Positions 7,588-16,736 of a stretch of 64,000 nucleotides of DNA are shown piece by piece. The position numbers and the translations under genes were made by a program. Where the stretch lies: contig NZ_LT605205.1 in assembly GCF_900095135.1 (NCBI RefSeq), positions 2,542,001-2,606,000 on the forward strand, read 5' to 3'. The number at the start of each line of letters is the position of its first letter. Position 1 is the stretch's first letter. The notes beneath the pieces were generated by a model. That model did not search any database. It was not told the DNA's origin and worked only from the letters and a program-made list of their open reading frames with translations. The DNA is from Proteiniphilum saccharofermentans (lineage in GTDB: Bacteria > Bacteroidota > Bacteroidia > Bacteroidales > Dysgonomonadaceae).

Positions 7588-10500
7588 TCATTTTTCACTT
7601 TTAACTATTAATTCTTCACTTTTCAATAGTTCCTCCACTGCCCGTTTCAGTTGCAGGTCATCGTCACTCAGCAGTGATTCCGGAGAATTATAGACCTTCA
7701 CATCAGGTTCCAGTTGATTGTTTTCCATCACGGTGCCTTTCGTATCCACCACAGTTACCTGCGGAATACCGAATACCAGCGATGGATCGATCTGCGTCTC
7801 CCACCATACGGCGGTCATGGTTCCCGGCACGGGGGCACCCACCAGTTTTCCGATTCCCAATTCTTTATAGACCCAGGGGAATCCGTGTGCGTTAGAATAA
7901 TTGCTCTCTCCCATCAGCACAATGGAAGGCTTGTTCCACTTGTTGAAAGGATCACTGCCGATATACTCTCCACGGGGTGTAAATCGTTGGTACTCCTTCC
8001 CGCTCAGGAGAGTCGCCAGATCGTCATGTAGCCACCCTCCTCCATTGAAGCGGGTATCTACCACTACAGCCTCCTTATTACGGTATTTTCCAAGCAGATT
8101 CTGATAAACATCCCTGAAACTGCTGCTGTTCATCCCGCGGATATGGATATAGCCAATGCGTCCACCGGAATATTTTTCAGTCAATTCTTCCCGTTGTTCC
8201 ACCCAGCGGTTATACAATAATTCGTTCTCCTCTCCGTAAGTAATAGGTTTCACAATCTCTTCGAACCGATCTCCTTCGCCGGGTGTATAAGCGGTGATGA
8301 TGACATGTTTACCTGCCTTTCCGTCAAGCAAATGCCACCAGGTCTTTCCCGCTTCCACCGGTTCCCCGTCGATCTTCTCTATGATCACACCTGTCTTCAA
8401 TTTCGTATTTGCCTTGATGAGAGGGCTTCCTTTCATGATCTCTTTGATCTTCAAACCGTCTCCTTTATAGGTATCATCCCAGAATACACCCAGGGTAGCT
8501 GTCTGCCAGCTACTACGGGGAGGTGAATAACGTGCACCGGTATGCGATGCATTCAGTTCACCGAGCATCTCGGACAGCATTTCCGCAAAATCGAAATTAT
8601 TATCGATATGGGGCAAAAATCTGCGGTATGTTTCTCCATACATCTTCCAATCCACACCGTGTAATTCCTTATCGTAGAATTTATCCTTTACCTGTTTCCA
8701 CGCATGATCGAAAATGTAGGCTCTTTCCGCCGCACCGCGGTAGTTAAAGGGTGCGGAAAACGATACTTCGGTCACTTTCCCATTCTCTATCTTCTTTATC
8801 TTTCCCTGCGATACCAGGTACAGGTTCTTTTCCTCCTTGTCCGGAAGCAATAAACCATAGCCTACATCTTTGCTTAACAGCTTGGTCGTATTTTCAAGGA
8901 AATCCTGCTCCCACAGGTCGACTCCTTTCTCAAAACTGGCAAGATAGTAGAGTTTGGATCCATCCTTGTTCAGGTATGCATCGGACAAATTGGAAGAGTG
9001 GCGCGTCAGGCGTACCACCCTGTGACGACGGTTATCAAGATCGAAAACGAGCGGTTCCACAGTTTTGGTTGAATCCTTATCTGCATTCGATTCCTCTTTT
9101 GTATTCTTGTCTCCTTTTTTCTCCTTGCTTTCAGATTTCTTATCTTTATCCTTCGCCTCCTTCTCCATCTCTTTTTTCAGCGCCCGCTCCTCTTTGTCCA
9201 TCCGGAAATCATCGTAAGCATCAGGAGTAAGGAACATCAGATAGGCATCGCGATGTGCTCCCCAACTGCCGTGGCTGCGATATCCGGCCCGGTCGGAGAA
9301 GAACAGAATTGCCTTACCTTCCAGCACCCATTTGGCTCGTACGTCGGTATAACCGCTGAGCGTGAGGTTGGTCGTCTCTCCGCTTCCATCAGCTTTTATC
9401 AATGCTACATCCTTGTTATTCCAACCACCAGTATCAATATAATCCGAGAGTATCCATTTACTGTCGGGCGACCATTGAAACCACTGGTCACCATCGCTGT
9501 AGGAGTAATTGTATTTGGCATCCATTACCTTTCGCGACTTCTTGCTTTCCAGATTGAGCACATAAATCGCGGAACGGTCTTCCAGATAAGCTATCTCTTT
9601 CCCGTCGGGAGAGAACAGCGGCTGGAACGAAGGAGCGTCGGTGTCGGTCAGCTTTGTCTCTTTCAGTTCGCGGGCATAACAGAAATATTTGTCTTCTTTC
9701 CGTACCAATTCGGTACGATAGATATTCCAGGTATTGCCACGTTCGGCTGAGTAAACGAGTGAACGTCCATCGGGACTAAAGTCCACATCACGCTCCTGTT
9801 CAGGGGTATCGGTAATACGTTTCGTGGTATTGAACTCGATGGAAGTGACAAACACATCACCCCGGGCAATAAAGGCGATCTCCTTTCCGTTGGGTGAGAC
9901 GGCGATACTTCTTGCGCCGGTGGTAAGGGTCTGGGGAACCATGTCCCTTTCAAAATTGTCGGAAACGATACGGACATCTATTTTACGGGGTTTTTCACCC
10001 TTTTTCATATAGTACAACTCCCCGTTAAAAGAAAAGCAGAGATTGTCACTTTTATCGGCTGATAAAAAACGTACGGGATGATCCTTGAAGTGTGTCAACT
10101 GAACCGGTGCGCCTCCTTCAAGGCCGGCACGGTATACGTTGAACGTTCCTTCCTGCTCGCTCAGGTAATAGAAACTATTCCCGTCGGACGACCAGACACC
10201 ATTGCGGTTTTCACCTTTAAAACCGGTCAGTTTCCGGTGCGTTTTCTTTTTGCTGTCATACAACCACACATCACGGGTGATGGACGAGGTATGGTGCTTC
10301 CTCCATGCATCTTCATAACCTTTCCTGTCAGTATAAAGCCATAAATCCCCGTGCCGGGCAATATCCTCCATATGAGTCGGAGAAATCATCTGTGGCCGAT
10401 CCCCATTCAATGACACAGTATAAATCTGGTTGAACAATCCGATCGGGAATTGCTGGCTTTCCTGCGCCGGCTGGATAAAGGCGCTGAACAGTACGGTTGT

Positions 10501-10854
10501 GTCGTTTTGAAACCCTTCGGGATATTCGTTATTGGAATGGGAAGTGATGCGTTTGGTCTGTCCGGTTTGGAGTGTAACCACATATACATCGAAATTTCCT
10601 TCACGGTTGGACGCAAACGCCAGTTTATCACCCTTTGGCGACCAGACCGGGCGGGTATCGTAAGATGCATGTGAAGTCACTTGTGTCGCTTTTCCGCCGG
10701 AAACCGGCACGGTAAATATATCTCCTTTGTAGGTAAACGCCACGGTGGCACCGTCCGGAGAGATCACACTATTACGGAGCCAGAGAGGAACTTCCTGGGC
10801 ATGTAGCCAAAAAGCAGCCAGTAAAAGCAAGGAAGAAAACAGGATTTTTCTCAT
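7588..10854 (-). CDS. tricorn protease-like secreted S41 peptidase
   Basis: This 1088-residue protein has a signal peptide (MRKILFSSLLLLAAFWLHAQ). Two N-terminal beta-propeller regions (about 20-330 and 330-680) carry PD40/WD-type blades such as ISPDGATVAFTY, WSPKGDKLAFAS and FSPDGKEIAYLE. A Lys/Glu-rich charged linker lies near 570-620, followed by the C1 domain, a PDZ domain (GVIIEKIDGEPV) and an S41 peptidase core. Tricorn's catalytic Ser-His pair is visible in NASHTGAR (about 768-770) and the nucleophile Ser in GESNYSNAHG (about 983). These enzymes cut oligopeptides; here it is probably periplasmic. The start at 10854 is chosen over 10893 because it begins directly with the signal peptide. 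Confidence 0.9.
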   Translation of the reverse strand: MRKILFSSLLLLAAFWLHAQEVPLWLRNSVISPDGATVAFTYKGDIFTVPVSGGKATQVTSHASYDTRPVWSPKGDKLAFASNREGNFDVYVVTLQTGQTKRITSHSNNEYPEGFQNDTTVLFSAFIQPAQESQQFPIGLFNQIYTVSLNGDRPQMISPTHMEDIARHGDLWLYTDRKGYEDAWRKHHTSSITRDVWLYDSKKKTHRKLTGFKGENRNGVWSSDGNSFYYLSEQEGTFNVYRAGLEGGAPVQLTHFKDHPVRFLSADKSDNLCFSFNGELYYMKKGEKPRKIDVRIVSDNFERDMVPQTLTTGARSIAVSPNGKEIAFIARGDVFVTSIEFNTTKRITDTPEQERDVDFSPDGRSLVYSAERGNTWNIYRTELVRKEDKYFCYARELKETKLTDTDAPSFQPLFSPDGKEIAYLEDRSAIYVLNLESKKSRKVMDAKYNYSYSDGDQWFQWSPDSKWILSDYIDTGGWNNKDVALIKADGSGETTNLTLSGYTDVRAKWVLEGKAILFFSDRAGYRSHGSWGAHRDAYLMFLTPDAYDDFRMDKEERALKKEMEKEAKDKDKKSESKEKKGDKNTKEESNADKDSTKTVEPLVFDLDNRRHRVVRLTRHSSNLSDAYLNKDGSKLYYLASFEKGVDLWEQDFLENTTKLLSKDVGYGLLLPDKEEKNLYLVSQGKIKKIENGKVTEVSFSAPFNYRGAAERAYIFDHAWKQVKDKFYDKELHGVDWKMYGETYRRFLPHIDNNFDFAEMLSEMLGELNASHTGARYSPPRSSWQTATLGVFWDDTYKGDGLKIKEIMKGSPLIKANTKLKTGVIIEKIDGEPVEAGKTWWHLLDGKAGKHVIITAYTPGEGDRFEEIVKPITYGEENELLYNRWVEQREELTEKYSGGRIGYIHIRGMNSSSFRDVYQNLLGKYRNKEAVVVDTRFNGGGWLHDDLATLLSGKEYQRFTPRGEYIGSDPFNKWNKPSIVLMGESNYSNAHGFPWVYKELGIGKLVGAPVPGTMTAVWWETQIDPSLVFGIPQVTVVDTKGTVMENNQLEPDVKVYNSPESLLSDDDLQLKRAVEELLKSEELIVKSEK

Positions 10855-10883
10855 TGAAATATTTATTAGATCATGGCGGTCAG

Positions 10884-10898
10884 ACGGTATCATACCGT
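10884..10898. promoter_or_regulatory. perfect 15-bp palindrome in the tricorn gene leader
   Basis: ACGGTATCATACCGT has 7-bp arms around a central C. It lies between the -7 element (10917-10924) and the start codon (10854), a place where a bound repressor or an RNA hairpin could act. The factor is not identifiable. Confidence 0.4.
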
Positions 10899-10916
10899 TT
10901 ACGCACCGTTAATTTG

Positions 10917-10924
10917 CAAAATTA
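10917..10924 (-). promoter_or_regulatory. Bacteroidetes -7 element upstream of the tricorn-like gene
   Basis: The minus strand reads TAATTTTG. A TTTT box lies 20 bases further upstream in place of TTTG. Expected transcription start is near 10910, giving a leader of about 55 nt that contains the palindrome at 10884-10898. Confidence 0.5.
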
Positions 10925-10995
10925 CATAAAAATTATAAAATCTAAAACCATAATAGTGTCAAACAGGCTCTGATTATCGAAAAGAGACAATCACA

Positions 10996-11025
10996 TTGTG
11001 ATATTAGTTTTTTTTAGTATTTTTG
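10996..11025 (+). promoter_or_regulatory. promoter of the FemAB/GNAT-like gene
   Basis: TATTTTTG at 11018-11025 is a full -7 match, with ATTG (TTG at 10996-10998) about 19 bases upstream as a -33 box. The predicted transcription start near 11032 favours translation from the ATG at 11061 rather than the GTG at 11040. Confidence 0.55.
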
Positions 11026-11060
11026 TTTAATATTGATCCGTGTTGCACACTCAAACAGAT

Positions 11061-12050
11061 ATGGGATACAGTGTAAAAGCATATTATCGTAAAGAGGATC
11101 TTCCTCCGATGGAGGAAATCAATTTTTTTCACAGCCCTTCATCGTTCGATTGGTACGCCAACAGTCCCGCCTACACCCCTTTAATGCTTGTTGTTTTCGA
11201 GAATGAGGTGCCGGTAGCCGCCATGTTCGCTGTCATTGTGCGGATCAATCGTTTCCTGAGAGGTAAACTATTTAAAAGATGCTTTATCTCCCAACAACCG
11301 GCTTTCTTCAGAAAAAAACTACCCCAGATAGAGATATTCGATGCCCTTATTGCCCATCTGGTCAAAGAGGTACGTAACCGGGTTTTTCTCATCCGTTATG
11401 AAAACCTGGGCAATGCCATTTTTGGCTATAAGGGATTTCGCGAGAATGGATTCTATTCGGTAAAGTGGATCAATATCCGGAATTCGCTCCAGTGTAAAAG
11501 AAAAATATGGGATCAGCTCTCGAAAACGAGAAAGAATCAGGTTAACAAGGCGTTAAAAAAAGGGATCGTAATAGAAGAATTCACCTCTGAAGATAAGTTA
11601 CCGGAAATATACAAGCTGATCCGTAATACAAACAACAAAAAGATATCACGCCGGTTCCCACCCTACCAATATTTCGAGAATTTCTTCTGTCACTATATAA
11701 TAAGGCAAGACAAAGGAAAAATATTGCTTGCCCGCTATCAGGGTAAAATTATCGGGGGTGCCATTCTGGGATTCGAGAAAAAAGAGACGGTATATTGCCT
11801 CTATTATTGGGGCAAATCGAAACGATACAAATTACTCTACCCCACGATTTTCACTATTTACCAAGCGATGCAGATATCGGAAAACAAAGATTTTCATTAT
11901 TTCGATTTTATGGATGTAAGTTTTCTGAATAAAAATGCCGGCCGCTCACGGTTCCTGCTTCAGTTTGGTGGTAAACAGCGGGCCACGAGACGCTGGTACC
12001 GGTTCAACTGGGGGTTACTCAACTTCTTTGCCAACCGGATCTACGATTGA
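11061..12050 (+). CDS. FemAB/GNAT-like acyltransferase
   Basis: The soluble protein is 329 residues from the ATG at 11061. An in-frame GTG at 11040 would add seven residues. The fold looks like a tandem acetyltransferase (FemAB or GNAT_6 type). An N-terminal half has SPSSFDWYANSPAYTPLMLV followed by strands, and a second half has a basic WDQLSKTRKNQVNKALKKGI segment, then KILLARYQGKIIGGAILGFEKKETVYCLYYWG, typical of the acyl-CoA core. Relatives transfer amino-acyl or acyl groups to peptidoglycan or surface glycans; the acceptor here is unknown. Its C-terminus is rich in Arg and aromatic residues. Confidence 0.65.
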   Translation: MGYSVKAYYRKEDLPPMEEINFFHSPSSFDWYANSPAYTPLMLVVFENEVPVAAMFAVIVRINRFLRGKLFKRCFISQQPAFFRKKLPQIEIFDALIAHLVKEVRNRVFLIRYENLGNAIFGYKGFRENGFYSVKWINIRNSLQCKRKIWDQLSKTRKNQVNKALKKGIVIEEFTSEDKLPEIYKLIRNTNNKKISRRFPPYQYFENFFCHYIIRQDKGKILLARYQGKIIGGAILGFEKKETVYCLYYWGKSKRYKLLYPTIFTIYQAMQISENKDFHYFDFMDVSFLNKNAGRSRFLLQFGGKQRATRRWYRFNWGLLNFFANRIYD

Positions 12051-12061
12051 AATATTATACA

Positions 12062-12100
12062 GAAGCCACTTTCCTGTTGAACATATTGAAAAGTGGCTTC
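12062..12100 (+). terminator. hairpin terminator between convergent genes
   Basis: GAAGCCACTTT (12062-12072) pairs perfectly with AAAGTGGCTTC (12090-12100), an 11-bp stem with a 17-base loop, just after the FemAB-like stop. The U-tract that follows is weak (AGTATTTCTAT). It may serve both this gene and the head-GIN gene that converges on it. Confidence 0.65.
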
Positions 12101-12157
12101 AGTATTTCTATATTGCCTATCAACCAATCATTAAGGTCGCAGGCAAATATCTCATTA

Positions 12158-12997
12158 TCAGCTGAATTTCAATGAACTGCTCTTATTTACTCTTTTGTTT
12201 ACATCGCCCGGATTACCGAAACAGGTTACGTCGGCTGAACCTGACACAGTGATATCGAGGCGGCCTGTAACACGGATACTCCCGTCGGCAGCACCTGAAA
12301 AATCGGCATTACAATTACGTGCGTTGAGTTTAGAAGCAGAAACATCACATCCGCCGCTCGCGGTCAGGGTAAGCTCGTCGGTCTTCCCCGTCAGTTCAAT
12401 GTCACAACCGCCGCTGGCGGAAATCCGGGTCGTTTGTGCGGATATATCATACAGTTCCACATCACTACCACCGCTCACATCGGCTCTTACGGCCTGTGCG
12501 GAAATAAACCTGATCTCCGCATCACATCCGCCCGAAAACTGTCCTTTAAATTGCCTACAGTCCAGCCTTAAATTTTCCAGATCGGTGCCACCACTCAGTG
12601 CAAGCTCGAAATCGCCGGCTTTTAGGGGTATTTCAAAACTGATATCCACACCACCCGATGCTTCTATCTTTCCTAAATCCGTAACAGTAACGTATGCCTT
12701 TTGGATTGTGTTTCGTGTGTTACCTAAGTCGCGAAGGGAGAATGTACGGTTGTTTCCCTTATTATAGATATGCAGCGTGCCGTTTTTGACTTCCACGACG
12801 GCCCTGTCCAATACCTCTTCGCTTACTTCTATAGAAACCGACTGGCGGTCGCCCTGGCGAACAATAACATCCCATCCTCCCGAAGCATTGATAGCGGAAA
12901 ATGACGCTACCTGACGGTTCTGTTTTATGATTCTGTTTTGCGCCGGAGCGCTGACGAATGCCACAGTGGCAAGGATAATAGTGAATAATGTCTTCAT
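12158..12997 (-). CDS. secreted head-GIN domain protein (DUF2807)
   Basis: The product has 279 residues with a signal peptide ending near APAQ (residues 17-20). The mature part is a repeating beta structure with about nine SGGxD-type turns (ASGGWD, ASGGVD, LSGGTD, FSGGCD, VSGGSD, ASGGCD twice, FSGAAD, VSGSAD) spaced about 15-25 residues apart, as expected for a DUF2807/head-GIN right-handed beta-solenoid. Function in the family is unknown; an extracytoplasmic structural or adhesin-like role is usual speculation. Three repeats carry Cys in the turn, which could stack as a ladder. It is monocistronic and convergent with the FemAB-like gene. Confidence 0.85.
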   Translation of the reverse strand: MKTLFTIILATVAFVSAPAQNRIIKQNRQVASFSAINASGGWDVIVRQGDRQSVSIEVSEEVLDRAVVEVKNGTLHIYNKGNNRTFSLRDLGNTRNTIQKAYVTVTDLGKIEASGGVDISFEIPLKAGDFELALSGGTDLENLRLDCRQFKGQFSGGCDAEIRFISAQAVRADVSGGSDVELYDISAQTTRISASGGCDIELTGKTDELTLTASGGCDVSASKLNARNCNADFSGAADGSIRVTGRLDITVSGSADVTCFGNPGDVNKRVNKSSSLKFS

Positions 12998-13203
12998 TGT
13001 TAATAGTGTTTAGTATATATTTTTTTATAGACACAAAATTTCCTTTGCTTTCTTATTAGACGTAATTAACTCTTGTTTGGTTACATCTTTCTTTATCTTT
13101 TTCACTATTTTCTTTCTTTCATCCTAAAAGTAAAAGAATAACTTTCTTCATCTTGCAACCAGTGACAGGCTATTTCAATTTTTCTTATCACTGCTAATCC
13201 CGC

Positions 13204-13398
13204 TCATCGATCAAACCTTGACTTATCAATCTCTTTTCGTTCCTTTTTCGAATAGTTTCCGAAACGATAGGAGAATGTAACCCGGAAGAATGGCGTATCG
13301 GCATAATCATGTATCCTCAGATTCTGGTTTTGCCAATTCGTTTTCAAGGTCACGCTGCTAGTCTTGAAAATATCCTGTACTTGAACACCTGCCTCCAT
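13204..13398 (-). pseudogene. C-terminal fragment of an outer-membrane beta-barrel (TonB receptor-like) gene
   Basis: The frame encodes VTLKTNWQNQNLRIHDYADTP-type strands and ends FFRVTFSYRFGNYSKKERKE, the standard C-terminal strand of the outer_membrane_beta-barrel / TonB-receptor family, whose full members exceed 700 residues. The reading frame loses similarity upstream of 13398, where a different fragment on the other strand begins. It is a truncated remnant with no start context of its own. Confidence 0.6.
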
Positions 13399-13400
13399 AC

Positions 13401-13619
13401 GCCGGTCTCTCGATTGCTATTTGGCTCCTGCAGTCACATTGGAATAATGCTGAATGGTATAAATTCCGGGTAAAAGAAGAAAAAGGAGGGTTATTCTCAA
13501 AGAAGAAAATCGAATTAAAAGATAATGATATCAATCTCGATTTTAGCAATAATTATTCCCCATGGAATTCTTTTGGTGTAGGCAATGCACAATTTGGGAT
13601 CTTACTAAGATTTAATTAG
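13401..13619 (+). pseudogene. C-terminal fragment of another outer-membrane protein gene
   Basis: The plus-strand frame ending with TAG at 13617-13619 reads WNNAEWYKFRVKEEKGG, then FGVGNAQFGILLRFN, a terminal beta-strand ending in an aromatic-Asn tail as in outer-membrane barrels. No start or signal peptide is present. It abuts the minus-strand remnant at 13398, so the join looks like a deletion or rearrangement. The family cannot be named. Confidence 0.4.
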
Positions 13620-13935
13620 ATACTCCAAATTTTCACTATGTCATCGTCGGTACCAAGTCCGTACCTTCTCCGGTGCAACACCATATCATCCTCATAAATT
13701 TATGAGAATGCACCTGAGTATTATAAGCTCAGATATTGAACTTTCTCCCGGAAATTTATTATCGCTGCAGCATTTATTATACAACCATAAAACGGATCAT
13801 CATGGGGACAATAGATCTTTCAAAATCTCTAAAAACAACCGATGAAAAAATTTAAACAGTTTCTAAATTCTAATACGGAAAATAATAGGGTAAATAATTT
13901 GATTTAAAACGGGAGGAGAACCTGTTTTTCAAAAC
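13620..13935. other. non-coding stretch with two short inverted repeats
   Basis: No credible gene is seen. It holds a perfect 16-bp palindrome CTCATAAATTTATGAG (13691-13706) and a nearby CTGAG...CTCAG stem. The sequence is AT-rich and sits between fragments of outer-membrane protein genes. Confidence 0.4.
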
Positions 13936-14034
13936 TCAGCAAAAGCTGGAAGACGTTTTACTTTGATAATCGCCATCGGTAATCGAAAATGAAGCCTGAC
14001 CACCGACCGATAAATTATCAATCACAAAATACCC
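13936..14034 (-). pseudogene. short remnant of an outer-membrane beta-barrel gene
   Basis: A 32-codon open stretch reads GYFVIDNLSVGGQASFSITD, resembling the GYFVxDNLAVG segment of small PorT-like barrels. It is bounded by stop codons on both sides, with no start codon or signal peptide. It is read as a decayed gene piece rather than a small protein. Confidence 0.4.
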
Positions 14035-14047
14035 TTAATCCACCACT

Positions 14048-14575
14048 TCACTTTTTCTTCTTCTCTATTTGGATAACGCGTGGATGGATGGTGTCATTGG
14101 CTGTGGCATCAATTACGTAAAACAGCGGCTTTTCGGTAGTCTCATCCGTCATGGGTAAGATAGTGTACTCTTTCCCCTTTTCCGCCGTGAATACGAGTTT
14201 GTAATGCGTATGTGGATTATTCGATTCCGCAATGGATGCACCGATTAATCCGAACATTGCCCCCGACATGGCAGCTTTGTCTTTCCACTGCTGGAAGTGG
14301 CGTATCTCCACCGTTCGCTCACCCGGTAACACATCGGTATGTTTCGGAAAGCCTTTCATATAACTGCCTACCGAAACCGTATCCACTTTCACAAGAAGGG
14401 CCGACTCGGAAGTCTTCTTCCCCTTGATCCTCAATTTATGATCGCCCTGACGTATACGGGCAAGGTCTGTAGACTCCATTTTCGTTCCCTGATACCCTTT
14501 GGTACTACCACAACCCGGCAAAAGAATTATACCGGTAAGAAGAATTGCCAGAAAAATAAATTCATTTGTTTTCAT
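14048..14575 (-). CDS. uncharacterised lipoprotein
   Basis: The protein has 175 residues with a lipoprotein signal (ILLPGC, lipid Cys at residue 22). The mature part is mainly predicted beta, with a central GAMFGLIGASIAES hydrophobic patch and a segment (HTHYKLVFTAEKGKEYTI) resembling small envelope lipoproteins that bind or sense surface ligands. No family was recognised with confidence. The C-terminus is lysine-rich (IEKKKK). It is 81 bp downstream of another envelope protein gene on the same strand and may share its transcript. Confidence 0.7.
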   Translation of the reverse strand: MKTNEFIFLAILLTGIILLPGCGSTKGYQGTKMESTDLARIRQGDHKLRIKGKKTSESALLVKVDTVSVGSYMKGFPKHTDVLPGERTVEIRHFQQWKDKAAMSGAMFGLIGASIAESNNPHTHYKLVFTAEKGKEYTILPMTDETTEKPLFYVIDATANDTIHPRVIQIEKKKK

Positions 14576-14656
14576 AAAGTGATAAATTGTTTGTTATAAA
14601 GGTTTATTAATACAGATCCAAATCGACAAGTGTCATGCCAATAATTTAGACACTGC

Positions 14657-15361
14657 TTACCATGTCCTGAAACTCAGGAAAGCAGTAATCATTATGTTAG
14701 AAATACTTACCGGCTCATCATATTTTACGTTTTGTCCTGCTATATTGACCGAACTGATGTTTCCAAGAGTATAGGAAAGTTTCAACCCAAGCCCGGTTTT
14801 GGCATTCAACTTATACTCCCCGGCAACCCCGGCATTAATTCCGAAAGTGGTCTGACTGGCATTGATCTTTGTGCCGTCGAGATTCATCCTGTCCATATAG
14901 AACAAGGGGCCAAGGGCAATTGAAGATACCAGCAGGAACTTTGAAGACTCAATGCGACCTGCGAATGACGGACCTACAAATAATGCATTTTGAGACTCCT
15001 TGTAACGGTTAACATTTCCCACATCGGGAATAGTAACATTGTTCCCGGATGTGGGTGATGAACAATAATTCGCATTAAGTCCCAATCCCCAACCCTCCTT
15101 AAAAAAGTATTGCGCATCCGCATCAACAGTAAATCCGTGTTGCAACTGCTTGTTTAGGTCATCAAGCTTAGGGTCGCCCGTTTTCTCTACTTCTCCCAGA
15201 CGAAAAGCGTAACCACCTCCAATCGAAAATCGGAAATCCTTGTAAATCTGCGGAGATACATATTCCACTTCATACGAAGTTTCCTGCTGGGCAATAGCAG
15301 GCAATACAGCCAGCATGCACATAACAGCGGCTGCAAATGCAATAAAATAGATTTGTTTCAT
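14657..15361 (-). CDS. outer-membrane beta-barrel protein
   Basis: The 234-residue protein has a signal peptide ending near PAIAQ (residues 21-25). The mature sequence shows paired amphipathic strands with Gly turns (FRFSIGGGYAFRLG, GWGLGLNANYCSS, FVGPSFAGRIES, TFGINAGVAGEYKLN, GLGLKLSYTLGN) and ends FLSFRTW, consistent with an eight- to ten-strand outer-membrane barrel. No specific function is assigned. It is the probable first gene of a two-gene unit with the lipoprotein at 14048-14575. Confidence 0.75.
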   Translation of the reverse strand: MKQIYFIAFAAAVMCMLAVLPAIAQQETSYEVEYVSPQIYKDFRFSIGGGYAFRLGEVEKTGDPKLDDLNKQLQHGFTVDADAQYFFKEGWGLGLNANYCSSPTSGNNVTIPDVGNVNRYKESQNALFVGPSFAGRIESSKFLLVSSIALGPLFYMDRMNLDGTKINASQTTFGINAGVAGEYKLNAKTGLGLKLSYTLGNISSVNIAGQNVKYDEPVSISNIMITAFLSFRTW

Positions 15362-15809
15362 AAAAATGATAATAATTAAAGTAAAGTGTGTATTTCTTTC
15401 GTTTTGCTAAAGTGTTACTATTTCGCATCCTCAAGGGAAAGTATCTTCGAAATAAGAATATTTCTCATGATGTCGGATCATATAAAAATAATTCATATGA
15501 AGCGCTGCAAATCTAAAATATTTTTTTCAATCTTAATTATATATCTCAGAAAAATAATAGAATTTAAAAAAATAATTTATCTGTCTGCTATAGAGTGTAA
15601 GTAAATCTTACTTTACAAAAATAATAACGAATAAATACAAACAGTTTATATTGTATTTACTTTCAATTTATTAAGATCAAATTCGTTTGCCGTGACACGG
15701 TATTGAAACGTGAGATTCAGAAAAGCACCATCTTTTAACTAACAACATTAGTTTTATAACGAAAATATTTAGTTAATTTGCCGGTATAAACTTCAAAACA
15801 GACCAAATT
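15362..15809. other. AT-rich divergent intergenic region, no gene seen
   Basis: This region separates the beta-barrel gene (minus) from the GLPGLI gene (plus). It is very AT-rich. A reading frame at 15386-15604 has composition expected by chance and no ribosome-binding context. A weak -7-like TTAATTTG lies about 40 bp upstream of the GLPGLI start. Confidence 0.5.
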
Positions 15810-16736
15810 ATGCGACACAAAACAGTAGTTACCGGATGTATAATATCTTTCTTTCTTTTGACAACCGGAAATCTTAACGCTATGCAACCGGCAAAAAATA
15901 ATCATGTTGATCCTCCGCAGCAGGAAGAATTGGATAAGGCTTTTCTCCGTATTATTTATGTGTTCGATCAGCAGACAACAAAAGAGAAGGAAAAAATTTC
16001 AGTAACCGATACGATGGCATTGGATATTGCACAAAACTGGTCGGTGTACTATGATTGGAACAAAGAGCGGAGAGACTCTGTCGCTAAAGTAAAAGATCAG
16101 AAATTAATACAAACACTTAAATCGGTAAATGTATTGAAAGATCCCGATAATGAAATTTTTGAACGTTTTGAAGCCATGAACCGAAAACCCGAAATTATGA
16201 ATGACCGGAAAGGTGAAGATGCACGGATATTTAAGAACCGATCTGACAACACAACTATTACCATAGACAAAGGTCCACTTACCGGAGCGGGTAAAGGTAT
16301 ATATCTCCGATTAAAAGAACCAATACCTCCAATGGATTGGCAAATATCGGAAGATACTATTTCCATAATGGGTTACCTTTGTTACAAAGCCACAGTCCCA
16401 TTCCGGGGACGTGATTATACGGCATGGTTTTCACCGGAAATACCGGTCAACGAGGGGCCATGGAAGTTATACGGTCTGCCCGGAGCGATCCTGGATGCAA
16501 AAACGGAGGATGGATTATTTCGCTTTCAGGCGATTGGAATAGAGCAGATAAAAGACGTTCCTATCCGGTTTCCGTCCGACAGAGACTTTGAAGAAGCCAA
16601 AACCCTGAAACAGGTTAACGATTACAGAAGGTCGAAACTGAAAGACATATCGCTCAGTTATATGGATAATGGCACGATGACTATATTGCGGAAAAGAAAC
16701 CCTGTGGAATATAATGATTTGGAATTGAGTGAATGA
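15810..16736 (+). CDS. GLPGLI-family protein
   Basis: The 308-residue protein has an N-terminal signal peptide (hydrophobic IISFFLLTTGNLNA). The family-defining motif is present as LYGLPGAILDAKTEDG (about residues 222-237), preceded by ICYKA-type strands (GYLCYKATVPFRGRDYTAWFSPEIP). GLPGLI proteins are secreted Bacteroidetes proteins of unknown function, often encoded next to a TonB-receptor-like protein with a carboxypeptidase-regulatory domain. That arrangement is present here: the next gene overlaps by 4 bp. Length and C-terminus look complete. Confidence 0.85.
   Translation: MRHKTVVTGCIISFFLLTTGNLNAMQPAKNNHVDPPQQEELDKAFLRIIYVFDQQTTKEKEKISVTDTMALDIAQNWSVYYDWNKERRDSVAKVKDQKLIQTLKSVNVLKDPDNEIFERFEAMNRKPEIMNDRKGEDARIFKNRSDNTTITIDKGPLTGAGKGIYLRLKEPIPPMDWQISEDTISIMGYLCYKATVPFRGRDYTAWFSPEIPVNEGPWKLYGLPGAILDAKTEDGLFRFQAIGIEQIKDVPIRFPSDRDFEEAKTLKQVNDYRRSKLKDISLSYMDNGTMTILRKRNPVEYNDLELSE

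Noticed and set aside
8751-9750. Long plus-strand open frames opposite the tricorn-like gene (8751-9230 and 9253-9750)
   Set aside because: They are antisense shadows of a well-supported protease gene, lack family motifs and have Cys/Ser/Pro-heavy composition expected by chance.
15386-15604. 72-codon plus-strand frame in the AT-rich gap
   Set aside because: Ile/Lys/Phe-rich composition follows from AT content; no family and no ribosome-binding context.
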